This document shows positions 37,424 through 46,618 of a DNA stretch of 64,000 bases, in pieces. Position 1 is the stretch's first letter; each line of letters starts with the position of its first letter. The stretch lies in assembly GCA_900551455.1 (NCBI GenBank), contig URVV01000002.1, positions 1-64,000 of the forward strand. Reading direction: 5' to 3'. This stretch comes from an uncultured Mycoplasmatota bacterium. Lineage in GTDB: Bacteria > Bacillota_I > Bacilli_A > RF39 > UBA660. Position numbers and translations under genes: made by a program. The notes beneath the pieces are model-generated. The model saw only the letters and a list, made by a program, of their open reading frames with translations. It was not told the origin of the DNA and searched no databases.

Positions 37424-37446
37424 AAGGAAATTAAATTTCCTTTTTA
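37424..37446 (+). terminator. Terminator of ftsZ
   Basis: AAGGAAA / TTTCCTT stem with TTAAA loop and T-run. Confidence 0.75.
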
Positions 37447-37485
37447 TTATTAAATGAATTTAAATATCAGAAGGATGAATGAGGT

Positions 37486-38163
37486 ATGAAGAAGAGAATT
37501 GTTGTTTTAATTGTTATAGTTATAATATTGTTATTTATATTAAACTATTATAATTTATTACCAAAAAAGAAATATACTGCTAAAGATTTTATGATAAATA
37601 CTGTAGTGAGTAGAGTTGATTTTAATAATAATGGTGTGGATGATTATACGGATTTTCTTATTGGAGCAAAGAAAGATGTGAAGAATAAACCAAAATATAG
37701 ATCTAAATACTATAGTGGTGGATATCCAGGTGATAAGGAAGGCGTCTGTACGGATGTTATTTGGAGAGCGTTTAAGGAAGCAGGCTATTCACTTAAAGAT
37801 ATGATAGACAATGATATTGAAAAAAATCGATTGGATTATAATATTAAGATAATAGACAAGAATATTGATTTTAGAAGAGTAATTAATTTGAGAGTCTTTT
37901 TTGATAAATATGCAACAACTTTAACAAACGATATTTATGATATAGATGAGTGGATGCCTGGTGATATAGTAATATTTGGAAACAATAAGCATATAGGGAT
38001 GGTGTCTGATTATCGAAATAAAAAAGGAATAGTATATATTATTCATAATGGGGGACAACCGGTTAGAGATGAAGATTATTTACCTAGAGCAGTAGTTACA
38101 AAACATTATAGATTTGATGCTTCGATAGTGAATAAAGATATTTTAGTTCGTTGGAATTCTTAG
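37486..38163 (+). CDS. DUF1287 family protein, membrane-anchored
   Basis: 225 residues with one N-terminal membrane helix (about 4-25), then a secreted domain. VCTDVIWRAFKEAGYSL, WMPGDIVIF, HIGMVSD and IIHNGGQPVRDEDYLP match the DUF1287 family (YjbI-type), which looks like a papain/NlpC-like fold with Cys in CTDV and His in HIGMV. Function is not established. Sits between ftsZ and an M23 peptidase, consistent with a cell-wall role. Confidence 0.8.
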   Translation: MKKRIVVLIVIVIILLFILNYYNLLPKKKYTAKDFMINTVVSRVDFNNNGVDDYTDFLIGAKKDVKNKPKYRSKYYSGGYPGDKEGVCTDVIWRAFKEAGYSLKDMIDNDIEKNRLDYNIKIIDKNIDFRRVINLRVFFDKYATTLTNDIYDIDEWMPGDIVIFGNNKHIGMVSDYRNKKGIVYIIHNGGQPVRDEDYLPRAVVTKHYRFDASIVNKDILVRWNS

Positions 38164-38205
38164 GCTTTTACACATTTTAAAAAAATTATTATTTACTTAT
38201 AATTA

Positions 38206-38234
38206 TTGACTTTAAAATAAAATATCTATATAAT
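38206..38234 (+). promoter_or_regulatory. Promoter of the M23 peptidase gene
   Basis: TTGACT at 38206-38211, 17-bp spacer, TATAAT at 38229-38234. Confidence 0.78.
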
Positions 38235-38252
38235 TATATTAAGGTGGTAAGA

Positions 38253-39443
38253 ATGAAAAGAAGATGTTTATTTTTATTAATGTTAGTTTTTTTATTGTTA
38301 GTACCTATTGTTAGAGTTGATGCGAAAACGTTACAGGATATGTACGATCAGTTAGCAGATTTGCAAGTTAAATATAACAATAGTAAAAATAATGTTAAGC
38401 TTACACAAGATCAAATTAATAAGTTAAACAAGGAAATATCTAGTATTGAAAGTTCAATAGAACAAATTCGTGGAGAAATTAAGACTGCAGAGGCGGACAT
38501 AGCAAAAAGTAAAGAAACAATTGAGTCAAAAAAGATTGAAACAGATGGGCTGATTCAGTTTTTACAGATATCAAACGGAGGAAATATTTATTTAGAATAT
38601 TTATTCGATGCGGAAAATTATACAGATTTTATTTATAGATATGAGGTTGTTAAGCAACTTACTAATTATAATTCGGATTTGATAGATGAACTTGAACAGT
38701 TAATTTTAGACTTGCAAAAGAAAGAAAAAGAATTAAAAGAAAAAAATATTAAATTGGAGAATAATCGTAAGGAATTGACACAAAAAGTTAATACACTTAG
38801 TTATAGCTTGACTAATTTTCAATCTGAAGGTGTAGATTTGGCTGAAGATATCAATAATCTTAAAAAAGTTATTCAAGTTTATGCAGATATGGGCTGTTCT
38901 AGAAATCAAGATATTGCTACTTGTACTACGTCAATTAATGCTTATGGTTGGAAGTATCCGTTAGCTAAGGGTTGTGTTACGAGTGAATTTACGCGTTCAA
39001 TTAGAAATGATTGGAGTGGTGGTGGAGCTCACTACGCGATAGATTTGGATTGTGTTAGTGAAGGAACACCAATTTATGCAGCAGCTGATGGAGTTATAGC
39101 TCGTATTGCTAATTATGAGACTTGTGGAGGAAATGCATTATATATAACTCATACGGTAAATGGAAAAAAATATACTACTGTATATATGCATTTGTTAAAA
39201 TATGCTGATTCTACATATGTTGGTAAAGTCGTAACAGATAAGACAGTTATTGGATATGTTGGTGGTTGGAGTACTTCTGCAGCACATGGCGGAAAAGATC
39301 GCTGTACTACGGGAACTCATTTGCATTTTGGAATTGCTGAGGGACATAATCCTTGGAATTTTAATCCTTATGCAATTAATCCAAGAGAAATATTTGCTTT
39401 CCCTAAACTTGTTTATAATGGTGGAGGATATTTTTATAGATAA
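38253..39443 (+). CDS. Secreted M23 metallopeptidase with coiled coil (EnvC/PcsB-like)
   Basis: Signal peptide (MKRRCLFLLMLVFLLLVPIV, predicted cleavage after VDA). A long coiled coil (about 25-210) typical of EnvC-type division activators precedes the LytM domain. Metal ligands are seen in HYAIDLD and HLHFGI; a further His lies in VYMHLL. GGTGGT suits ATG 38253; the frame opens at GTG 38244. Coiled-coil LytM proteins usually act at the septum with FtsEX; no ftsEX is in the window. Confidence 0.87.
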   Translation: MKRRCLFLLMLVFLLLVPIVRVDAKTLQDMYDQLADLQVKYNNSKNNVKLTQDQINKLNKEISSIESSIEQIRGEIKTAEADIAKSKETIESKKIETDGLIQFLQISNGGNIYLEYLFDAENYTDFIYRYEVVKQLTNYNSDLIDELEQLILDLQKKEKELKEKNIKLENNRKELTQKVNTLSYSLTNFQSEGVDLAEDINNLKKVIQVYADMGCSRNQDIATCTTSINAYGWKYPLAKGCVTSEFTRSIRNDWSGGGAHYAIDLDCVSEGTPIYAAADGVIARIANYETCGGNALYITHTVNGKKYTTVYMHLLKYADSTYVGKVVTDKTVIGYVGGWSTSAAHGGKDRCTTGTHLHFGIAEGHNPWNFNPYAINPREIFAFPKLVYNGGGYFYR

Positions 39444-39447
39444 TAGT

Positions 39448-39474
39448 TGGGATCAATTACTGATCCCATTTTTT
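39448..39474 (+). terminator. Terminator of the M23 gene
   Basis: TGGGATCA / TGATCCCA stem with ATTAC loop followed by six T. Confidence 0.85.
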
Positions 39475-39489
39475 GAAAGAAGGTAAATT

Positions 39490-41820
39490 ATGGATGGTTT
39501 AAACGAAAAAGATATAGAGTATAGAGTTAATAATCATTTAGTTAATAATGAAGATATTAAAAACTCTCGATCATTAAAAGAAATTGTTTTATCTAATACG
39601 ATTACTTTATTTAATGTAATTCATTTGGTTTTATTTGTTTTAGTATTAACTACTGGATCTATAAAGAATGCAACCTTTATCTTTTCTATCTTAATTAATA
39701 CATTTATTAGTATTTATCAAGAAATAAAGGCAAAGATTATAGTTGATAAATTGAAAATCGCAACAGTATCTAAGATTAATGTAATAAGGAATGGTAAAAA
39801 AACTTCAATATTACCGGAGGAAATTGTACTTGATGATTTGTTATATTTAAATCAAGGTGATAGTTTGATTGTAGATGCTAAAATTGTTAAGTCTTCTAAT
39901 CTTGAAGTTGATGAATCTATTATTACTGGCGAAAGTGATTCTATATTAAAAAAAGAAAATGATATGGTGATATCTGGTTCAATTGTTACTTGCGGAACAG
40001 GATATGCTAAAGTTACTTCAATAAATAAAGATACATATGCTAATAACTTAATTAAGGAAGCAAGCAAAACTGTAGATGATTCTTCTTATTTAATGAAAAA
40101 TATTAATGCTATACTTAAAGTGGTTACGTTTCTTATTATTCCCGTTGGAGTACTTTTGTTTATTACACAATTCTTTCATAGTGGACAATCATATTCCGAA
40201 TCAATTTTATCTTCAGTAGCAGGTATTATTGGAATGATTCCGGATGGCTTGGTATTACTTACTTCAATATCTTTAACTGTTGGAGTTATTAAAATGGCAT
40301 CAAAAAAAGTTATTATTCAAAAGTTATCTGGTATTGAACTTTTAGCTTGCGTTGATACACTATGTTTAGATAAAACTGGTACTATTACCGATGGTAGTAT
40401 GGATGTTGTTAATGTGCTATATGAAAATAGTGATAAAAATTATGTTAATGATATTATATCAAATATGATATATGAGGATGGAAATGCTACGAATAATGCT
40501 TTGGTGAAGAAATTTAAGATTAAAAATAATAAAAAGGTTATTAATAAAATTCCATTTTCTTCAGCTAGAAAATATTCTTTAACTGAATTTGAAGATGAAA
40601 AATTTGCTTTGGGAGCATTAGAATATATTACTAATAAAAAAGTTACTGATTATAGTGATTTAAATAAATATATAGAAGAAGGATATCGTATACTTACTCT
40701 TGTTTCTTGTGGAAAAGAATTTGATACTAAAAAGAATACAGTGTTAGCATTTATTATAATTAAAGATAATATACGTTCTAATGCTAAAGAAACTTTGGAA
40801 TATTTTAAACAGCAAAAAGTTGATATTAAAATTATATCTGGGGATAATCCAATTACCGTTTCTAATATTTTAAGGCAATTAGATATAGAGGGATATGATA
40901 AATTTGTTGCGGGGGGAGATTTACCTAGTGATTATAATGAAATGATTAAAATTGTGGATAATTATACTATATTTGGTAGAGTAACACCTTATCAAAAACA
41001 AATGATAGTTAAGGCCTTAAAAGAAAAAAAGACTGTAGGCTATATTGGAGATGGTGTAAATGATATATTAGCTTTGAAAGAATCAGATTGTGGTATTGCT
41101 TTGGCAAGTGGTATTAGTGCGGCTCGTAGTGTATCAGAAGTAGTTTTGACTGACTCAGACTTCTCAGTGTTACCAAAAATTGTAGATGAAGGCAGACGTG
41201 TGGTTAATAATATTGAACGTGTGGCAAGTATGTATCTAATTAAAACAGTTTATTCATTTTTAATCTCTATATTGTGTATTATCTTGTCACATGAGTATCC
41301 ATTTTATCCGATTCAGTTATCTTTAATTGGTGCTATATGTGTAGGTATTCCTTCCTTCTTTTTAGCTATTGAACCAAATTATAATAAGGTTTCCAAAGGT
41401 TTTTTAGTTAAAGTTTTTAGAAATGCTTTACCAAGTGGTTTATGTGTGTTTATTAATATTTGGTTTTTAATAGCAATATCTTATATATTTAATATTGATT
41501 TTGAAAGTTTAAGATTCGTTGCGGTATGTGTTACAGGCTATTTAAATTTGAGATTACTTTATAATGTTAGTAAACCCCTTTCATTAATTAGAAAAATTTT
41601 AGTTTATACTTGTTTTATAGTATTTTACATTTTACTATTTATTTTAAAAGATTTCTTGTTAATTGAAAAGATTAATTTAAGATTATTATTGTTTTCAATA
41701 CTTATAATTTTATCTAACAGTTATATAACGGAGTTCTTAGAAGAGATATATGATAAAATTGTAATATTTATAAGGAAAAGAAAAGAAAAAAGGAATTTAA
41801 AGAGGAAAGTAGTAGGATAA
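39490..41820 (+). CDS. P-type cation-transporting ATPase
   Basis: 776 residues. Actuator motif ITGESD, phosphorylation site Asp294 in LDKTGTITDG, nucleotide-binding domain with ISGDNPITV, hinge GDGVNDILAL; about ten membrane helices. The M4 motif is GMIPDGLVLLTS, where related CtpE-like calcium ATPases carry PEGL, so the Glu is replaced by Asp. Likely a divalent cation (calcium) pump, but specificity cannot be read from sequence alone. The downstream membrane protein starts 1 nt after its stop. Confidence 0.88.
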   Translation: MDGLNEKDIEYRVNNHLVNNEDIKNSRSLKEIVLSNTITLFNVIHLVLFVLVLTTGSIKNATFIFSILINTFISIYQEIKAKIIVDKLKIATVSKINVIRNGKKTSILPEEIVLDDLLYLNQGDSLIVDAKIVKSSNLEVDESIITGESDSILKKENDMVISGSIVTCGTGYAKVTSINKDTYANNLIKEASKTVDDSSYLMKNINAILKVVTFLIIPVGVLLFITQFFHSGQSYSESILSSVAGIIGMIPDGLVLLTSISLTVGVIKMASKKVIIQKLSGIELLACVDTLCLDKTGTITDGSMDVVNVLYENSDKNYVNDIISNMIYEDGNATNNALVKKFKIKNNKKVINKIPFSSARKYSLTEFEDEKFALGALEYITNKKVTDYSDLNKYIEEGYRILTLVSCGKEFDTKKNTVLAFIIIKDNIRSNAKETLEYFKQQKVDIKIISGDNPITVSNILRQLDIEGYDKFVAGGDLPSDYNEMIKIVDNYTIFGRVTPYQKQMIVKALKEKKTVGYIGDGVNDILALKESDCGIALASGISAARSVSEVVLTDSDFSVLPKIVDEGRRVVNNIERVASMYLIKTVYSFLISILCIILSHEYPFYPIQLSLIGAICVGIPSFFLAIEPNYNKVSKGFLVKVFRNALPSGLCVFINIWFLIAISYIFNIDFESLRFVAVCVTGYLNLRLLYNVSKPLSLIRKILVYTCFIVFYILLFILKDFLLIEKINLRLLLFSILIILSNSYITEFLEEIYDKIVIFIRKRKEKRNLKRKVVG

Positions 41821-41821
41821 T

Positions 41822-42706
41822 ATGTTAAAAAAGAACAATTTGTGGAGAATTATTTGGATAGTAGGTATTTATGGAGTATTAGTGCTTATTTTGTATTTGA
41901 TTATTAGTTATAAGGTGAAATGGGAAAATTTGGATTTAAATAAGTATTTGTATTTTTATGATTGTAGTCACCAATTATGTACTTCCAGTGTTTCACAAGA
42001 AAAATTTTATGGTAGGTTAATGTGTGCTAATGATACTTGTCCATTTATTAAAGAAAAAAAAGATAATATTTTAATAATGAGTAAAGATAATGTAGAATTT
42101 TTATACGATTATATGGATGATAAGATAATTAATAATAATTATGTTAGTTATAGATTTGTAACAAATAATAATTATATTGTTCAAAGAGAAGATGGACGGC
42201 AAGGAGTAATTGATAGTACAGGAACAGCTTTGACAGATTTTAATTATTCATATATTAAGGATTATAAAAATGGTTATTTTTCTGTGATGGAAAATAATAA
42301 GTTTAAAATTATTAATAAAGATAAGGATATAGATACGGGATATTTATTCGATGATGTTGTATTAATAAATGATAATATTTATGCCTATAGTGATGATAAT
42401 AAAACTACCTATCAAATAGCTAGTTATTCAACAAATAAGTCTGTTAATAATATTAAATATGATTATATATATGCTTTGGATAATTTAATTTTAGTATTCT
42501 ATAATAAGAGTATTGATATATTCGATGAAAACTTAAAATCAAAATTATTAATGCCAATTCGTACTTTTTATACATATCAAGAAGAGAAGGTGAGGGCTAG
42601 TTTAGATTTTAATATAAGTAATAGTGTTTTAAGTTTTACAGTATTTAATAATAGTAATACATATATGATATATAGATATGATTTAAAAAACAATAAATTA
42701 CTTTAG
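41822..42706 (+). CDS. Membrane-anchored protein with WG-repeat-like segments
   Basis: 294 residues: one membrane helix (about 9-29) and a large outside domain. REDGRQGVIDSTGTALTDFN and a following NNKFKIINKDKDI segment look like WG (KWG) repeats, a beta-propeller-like fold of unknown function. Two Cys pairs (DCSHQLC, CANDTC) may form disulphides. It starts 1 nt after the ATPase stop, so both are probably cotranscribed. Confidence 0.65.
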   Translation: MLKKNNLWRIIWIVGIYGVLVLILYLIISYKVKWENLDLNKYLYFYDCSHQLCTSSVSQEKFYGRLMCANDTCPFIKEKKDNILIMSKDNVEFLYDYMDDKIINNNYVSYRFVTNNNYIVQREDGRQGVIDSTGTALTDFNYSYIKDYKNGYFSVMENNKFKIINKDKDIDTGYLFDDVVLINDNIYAYSDDNKTTYQIASYSTNKSVNNIKYDYIYALDNLILVFYNKSIDIFDENLKSKLLMPIRTFYTYQEEKVRASLDFNISNSVLSFTVFNNSNTYMIYRYDLKNNKLL

Positions 42707-42722
42707 TAAAATTAAAGTTATT

Positions 42723-42757
42723 AAAAAGAATAGGGGACTTACTACCCTATTCTTTTT
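42723..42757. terminator. Bidirectional terminator
   Basis: AAAAAGAATAGGG pairs perfectly with CCCTATTCTTTTT between convergent genes and overlaps the DUF1540 stop codon. Confidence 0.88.
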
Positions 42758-42911
42758 CTTTAAATGAATTACATATTGTTTCTTTTTTAGTGTTACAATT
42801 ACATTTATCACAGGTACATGATACATCTATTTCTTCTAAATTACATTCATTTGTATCACTATTATTAAATTTACAATTTGTAACATCACATTTAATGTTT
42901 TGATTTGCCAT
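42747..42911 (-). CDS. DUF1540 Cys-rich small protein
   Basis: 54 residues starting MANQNIKCDVTNCKFN, chosen by GGAGGTAAAA before ATG 42911 (the frame extends to 42959). Nine Cys in the pattern C-x4-C, C, C-x-C-x2-C-x-C and a last C in ICNSF match the DUF1540 family of probable metal-binding proteins. Found in many anaerobic Firmicutes; role unknown. Confidence 0.82.
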   Translation of the reverse strand: MANQNIKCDVTNCKFNNSDTNECNLEEIDVSCTCDKCNCNTKKETICNSFKEKE

Positions 42912-43620
42912 TTTTACCTCCATATTATTATTTTTAGGTAAAATTAAAAAAATATACATTTTAAATTTGCATCGTCGGTTAATTACTATTCATCTTTCAA
43001 ATAGTTAATGCAAATTTGCAAAGAATGAATTTGCAAAATTTTAAATTAAATAATAGTGACAAAATGCTTTTTCAGATTTGCATCGAGGAACTGAGATGTG
43101 AGTATTTGTTAAACTTAAGTTGTGCATTTTTGTATGGGAATATATAATTTTTTTGTTTGAGTATAAATATTTAAATGTGTATTTATAATTTTGGATATGG
43201 AATGATGAATATATATTTATAATTGATATCAGATAGTATATTTTATTAATTATATTAATATTATATAGAATTGAAACAGTTATAATTTATAGTTTTAAAA
43301 AATGCAGAAGTTAACATAATATATATTATAGGAACTTTAAAAAGACAAATAAATAGAGTATAAATTATTTTTTTATTTCTTTTTATATTAATTTTAAAAG
43401 AATCTATTTTATCATATTGATAAATTTTCTATTATATAAGATAGATATAAACTTATAATATAATTAAATTTTTTTAATTAAAAGCGAACAAATATTCTTT
43501 TACTTTTGCGTTCTTATTTTAGTGTGTTACACTGCATATATACACCTACTCTCTCTTTGAAATATTGAAAAAGTCAAATAGAAGCACTCTTTTTTTGAGT
43601 GCTATAATACTTACTCTAGT
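42912..43620. other. Gene-free AT-rich region with TTTGCA repeats
   Basis: No ORF with a ribosome-binding site was found. The left part has a cluster of TTTGCA/TGCAAA motifs: TTTGCATCG twice (42966-42974 and 43077-43085), an inverted pair AAATTTGCAT (42963-42972) / ATGCAAATTT (43008-43017) and TTTGCAAA twice (43015-43022, 43030-43037). The middle (43100-43480) is nearly all A/T with nothing I can name. The right part has the palindrome AGTGT-GTT-ACACT (43521-43533) and a T-looped hairpin AGCACTC/GAGTGCT (43583-43603). A minus-strand promoter for DUF1540 must lie at its left end, but I cannot place it. Confidence 0.5.
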
Positions 43621-43653
43621 AAGAGCAACGGCTTTGGCAGTTGCTCTTTTTTT
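43540..43653 (+). ncRNA. Possible small RNA ending in a strong terminator
   Basis: A plus-strand terminator (43621-43653) has no upstream gene on that strand closer than 42706, which has its own terminator. A weak promoter-like element lies at 43506-43533 (TTGCGT, 16 bp, TG-T-TACACT). The transcript of about 110 nt would contain the hairpin AGCACTC/GAGTGCT and CTTACT/AGTAAG. No known RNA family recognised; existence is inferred only. Confidence 0.25.
43621..43653 (+). terminator. Strong plus-strand terminator in gene-free region
   Basis: AAGAGCAAC (43621-43629) pairs with GTTGCTCTT (43640-43648), then a run of T. Confidence 0.8.
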
Positions 43654-43710
43654 AATTATATCAAATTGAATAATGAATGTAAATTCATTATATACATTTA
43701 TATAGTAGAA

Positions 43711-43736
43711 AAAAACAAGTTATTATGCTTGTTTTT
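43711..43736. terminator. Terminator of the HTH gene
   Basis: AAAAACAAG / CTTGTTTTT stem just past the minus-strand stop at 43737. Confidence 0.8.
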
Positions 43737-44519
43737 CTAATTATATATACCACGTGATTGAATTTCGGCTATTTTATCGAAGACTTCACTGGCATTATGT
43801 TCATTTATTTCGGTATATCCTAGTTCTTTAAGTGCTAAGACTTTTGCTGTATTTAATTCTTGGGTACGACTTAGTTTTTCTTCATTCTTTTTTGAAAGTT
43901 CATTTTCCCAGCGGCGGTGAGATTCAGTTAATTTTGTTCTTGAAGCTCCTCCGTTGTTATATAGAGTCATTGCAGAGTACATAATACTTTCAAAGACGAA
44001 TTGTTGATCTTCTTCAAATTCATAGACAGTTGGTGGTGTAAATCCAGCAGCTTTTGATATGTAGGCAAGAATATATTTTGCTTCTTTGGTTTTGTTTACA
44101 GCCTGAATGAAATGATAGAAGTAACTTAATATTGTCAAACTGTTTTTTGTTTTATCTTCGTTTAACATTTCTTTAATAACAAAGAATATATCATTTATTA
44201 GATTTTGTTCTTCTGGACGTAAACCAGATAATTCAATTATTTCGTTCTTCTTAACAGTGTTTCTTTTTGAGTTAAATAATTTGTTACCAACTTCTTGAAT
44301 ATATTCTTTAGTTAATTCAATATTTTTTAACTCTTCTTCATTTTTTACATTTAATAATGTAAATAGTGCCTGTGATTTATCATTAGATAATTTTGATAAA
44401 TCTTCGCCATCTAGATAGTTGTATACCATCTGTCTAGAGACACCTAAATATTTAGCTAAATTTACTTTAGATATATTTGCTTCTTTTAAGATAATATTAA
44501 TTTTTTCGACGGTATTCAT
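43737..44519 (-). CDS. HTH (Cro/CI-like) DNA-binding protein
   Basis: 260 residues. An N-terminal helix-turn-helix is seen in ISKVNLAKYLGVSRQMVYNYLDG (about 20-40 from the start). The rest is helical and unknown, with a C-terminal block (SHRRWENELSKKNEEKLSR, VLALKELGYTEI) that I do not recognise. AGGAGG lies 12 nt before ATG 44519; GTG 44531 directly abuts it and is unlikely. The gene is isolated between the gene-free region and prsW; target unknown, possibly its own promoter. Confidence 0.7.
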   Translation of the reverse strand: MNTVEKINIILKEANISKVNLAKYLGVSRQMVYNYLDGEDLSKLSNDKSQALFTLLNVKNEEELKNIELTKEYIQEVGNKLFNSKRNTVKKNEIIELSGLRPEEQNLINDIFFVIKEMLNEDKTKNSLTILSYFYHFIQAVNKTKEAKYILAYISKAAGFTPPTVYEFEEDQQFVFESIMYSAMTLYNNGGASRTKLTESHRRWENELSKKNEEKLSRTQELNTAKVLALKELGYTEINEHNASEVFDKIAEIQSRGIYN

Positions 44520-44552
44520 ATTAAGTAACACCCTCCTACATATATAATTTTA

Positions 44553-45377
44553 TCATTTTACACTCATATTTGTCAAGTTATTGGAATTATTTATTTTAAC
44601 TTGTGATAGTGGTTCGCCACATTTTGTACAAAAATTATTCTCATATTCATTTTTGCTTTGACAATTTGGACAAAATAATTCTTTATTTTTTAAGTAATAA
44701 TTCTTTTTTGATATATATTTTATTTTTCTGATACTATAGATATATATCCATAATATTGCAATTAGAAATATATATATAAAGATATTGGCTTGGGCGGAAA
44801 TACAAAAGTCATAGATTGTGTGTGCTAAAGATGGTAATAAGATGCTTAGTATGAGATTCTTTTTTTCTAGTTTTTTATTATTTTTAATCTTGGCTTCTTT
44901 TGCAAGACCGAGATATCTTCCCATAATAATAGCATCGCAGGTGTGACCGGGAATGGCAAATATGGCTCTTAATAGTCCGGTAAGATATCCTGAGTCTAAT
45001 ACATAGAAGATATTTTCGAAGGCGGCAAAGCCTAAAGATACGCTTACGGCATAGACGATGGTATCATAGATTTGATTGAATTCTGGATTATTATATGAGA
45101 TTTTATACGTCATAAGCCATTTACAGATTTCTTCGATTAGAGCGACGTCTATAAAAATGAAGATAAATAATTCGGGTAAATTCATTAGAATTTCATCTTT
45201 GAAGAATAATTCTATTATTAGTTCTAATATAATGGCGGGAATGCATGATAACATTCCGTAAATGAATAGTTTTATTAGAAGTCGTTTTGGTTCTTTATTG
45301 TTATCGTGCATATAGACATAATATCCGATTAAAAAGATTGGTAATATTGATATTAATAATAATATGATTACTCTCAT
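44553..45377 (-). CDS. PrsW-family intramembrane metalloprotease with zinc ribbon
   Basis: 274 residues with about seven to eight membrane helices. PrsW motifs: EEICKW (metal-binding EExxK-type), FENIFYVLDSGY, PGHTCDAIIMGRYLG and LAHTIYDF. The C-terminus carries a double-CxxC zinc ribbon (CPNCQSKNEYENNFCTKC). In Bacillus PrsW cleaves the anti-sigma factor RsiW; no anti-sigma gene is adjacent here. The added zinc ribbon is common in uncharacterised members. Confidence 0.85.
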   Translation of the reverse strand: MRVIILLLISILPIFLIGYYVYMHDNNKEPKRLLIKLFIYGMLSCIPAIILELIIELFFKDEILMNLPELFIFIFIDVALIEEICKWLMTYKISYNNPEFNQIYDTIVYAVSVSLGFAAFENIFYVLDSGYLTGLLRAIFAIPGHTCDAIIMGRYLGLAKEAKIKNNKKLEKKNLILSILLPSLAHTIYDFCISAQANIFIYIFLIAILWIYIYSIRKIKYISKKNYYLKNKELFCPNCQSKNEYENNFCTKCGEPLSQVKINNSNNLTNMSVK

Positions 45378-45464
45378 TTGGGCACCTCTGTTTATACTAT
45401 TATCATTGTAGCAAAGTATTTTTTTGATGTCAATTTATTAGTGATTAAAAGATTAAAATTAATA

Positions 45465-45490
45465 AAAAAAGACTTTAATTAGTCTTTATA
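45465..45490 (-). terminator. Terminator of mnmA
   Basis: AAAGACT / AGTCTTT stem with TTAATT loop and flanking A-run on the plus strand (T-run on the minus strand). Confidence 0.75.
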
Positions 45491-46561
45491 TACTTTGTCA
45501 ATAATTCCGCCACCTAAACATTCTGTGCCATTATATAAAACACAAAATTGACCTGGTGTTACGGCTTTTGCTTTGTCATATGTTACTTCAATAGTAGAGT
45601 TATTTAAATATTTTACTTTGCAAGGAATATCATTTTGACGATATCTAAATTTGCAAGTACACTCCTCTACTCTACTGTCTGTTAGAAAGTTAAAGTCAGT
45701 GATGATAGCTTTATTGGAATATAAATATTTATTTTCATTACCTGTAGCAACGTATAGGATGTTATTAGTTAAATCCTTTTCAACAACAAAGATTTTATTG
45801 TTGGCACCACCTAGATTTAGTCCTTTTCTTTGACCAATGGTATAATACATTAGTCCAATGTGTGTACCTAATACTTCTTTAGTTTCAATATCAATTATTT
45901 TTCCAGGTGTGTTTGGAAGGTAATTTTTTAAGAATTTGGTGAAATTTCTTTCTCCGATAAAGCAGATTCCAGTTGAATCTTTCTTCTTTGCAGTAATTAA
46001 ATCATATTTGGTTGCTATTTCTCTGACTTTAGGTTTTTCAATGTCTTGTAGAGGGAATATTACCTCTTTAAAGATGTCTTTATTTACATATGCTAGAAAG
46101 TAGCTTTGATCTTTATTTAAATCACTTGCTTTATGTAATTTACCGTTAATTATTTTTGCATAGTGACCGGTGGCTATGTATTCAGCTCCTAGTTCTTTGG
46201 CTTTTTTGTAGAATAGATCAAATTTAATATATTTGTTACACATAACATCGGGATTTGGTGTACGGCCTTTTTTTAATTCTTCTAGAAAGTATGTGAATAC
46301 ATAATCCCAATACTCTTTTACATAGTCTACACGATATAAGGGAATATTGATTTTATTACATACGGATAAGGCATCGTTATAATCTTTTTCTTGGGGACAG
46401 ATATCATTATTAAGATCGGGATTTCCTAGAAAATCATTATTAATGGTGCTATCCCAATTACGCATAAATAATCCGATAACGTTATATCCTTGTTCTTTTA
46501 ATAAGATGGCTGCTACTGAGGAGTCAACTCCACCAGACATACCTATTACTACAGTTTTCAT
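45479..46561 (-). CDS. mnmA: tRNA-uridine 2-sulfurtransferase MnmA
   Basis: Adds sulphur at U34 of tRNA-Lys, -Glu and -Gln. PP-loop GMSGGVDSSVAAILL near the N-terminus, catalytic Cys in NPDVMCNKYIKF and TGICFIGE, and the C-terminal PGQFCVLY barrel. 360 residues is normal. AGGTGA spacing suggests ATG 46561 rather than GTG 46570. The sulphur donor (a cysteine desulphurase) is not in the window. Confidence 0.96.
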   Translation of the reverse strand: MKTVVIGMSGGVDSSVAAILLKEQGYNVIGLFMRNWDSTINNDFLGNPDLNNDICPQEKDYNDALSVCNKINIPLYRVDYVKEYWDYVFTYFLEELKKGRTPNPDVMCNKYIKFDLFYKKAKELGAEYIATGHYAKIINGKLHKASDLNKDQSYFLAYVNKDIFKEVIFPLQDIEKPKVREIATKYDLITAKKKDSTGICFIGERNFTKFLKNYLPNTPGKIIDIETKEVLGTHIGLMYYTIGQRKGLNLGGANNKIFVVEKDLTNNILYVATGNENKYLYSNKAIITDFNFLTDSRVEECTCKFRYRQNDIPCKVKYLNNSTIEVTYDKAKAVTPGQFCVLYNGTECLGGGIIDKVYKD

Positions 46562-46618
46562 TTTTCTCACCTGTTAAAAGTATATCATTAATCTGCTAAG
46601 TTGTAAATGATAAAGATT

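Noticed and set aside
43010..43037. CRISPR-like repeats
   Set aside because: The TTTGCA motifs are too short and irregularly spaced, with no cas genes in the window.
43486..43497. LexA-like box GAAC-AAAT-ATTC
   Set aside because: One half-site is imperfect and no damage-response gene is next to it.
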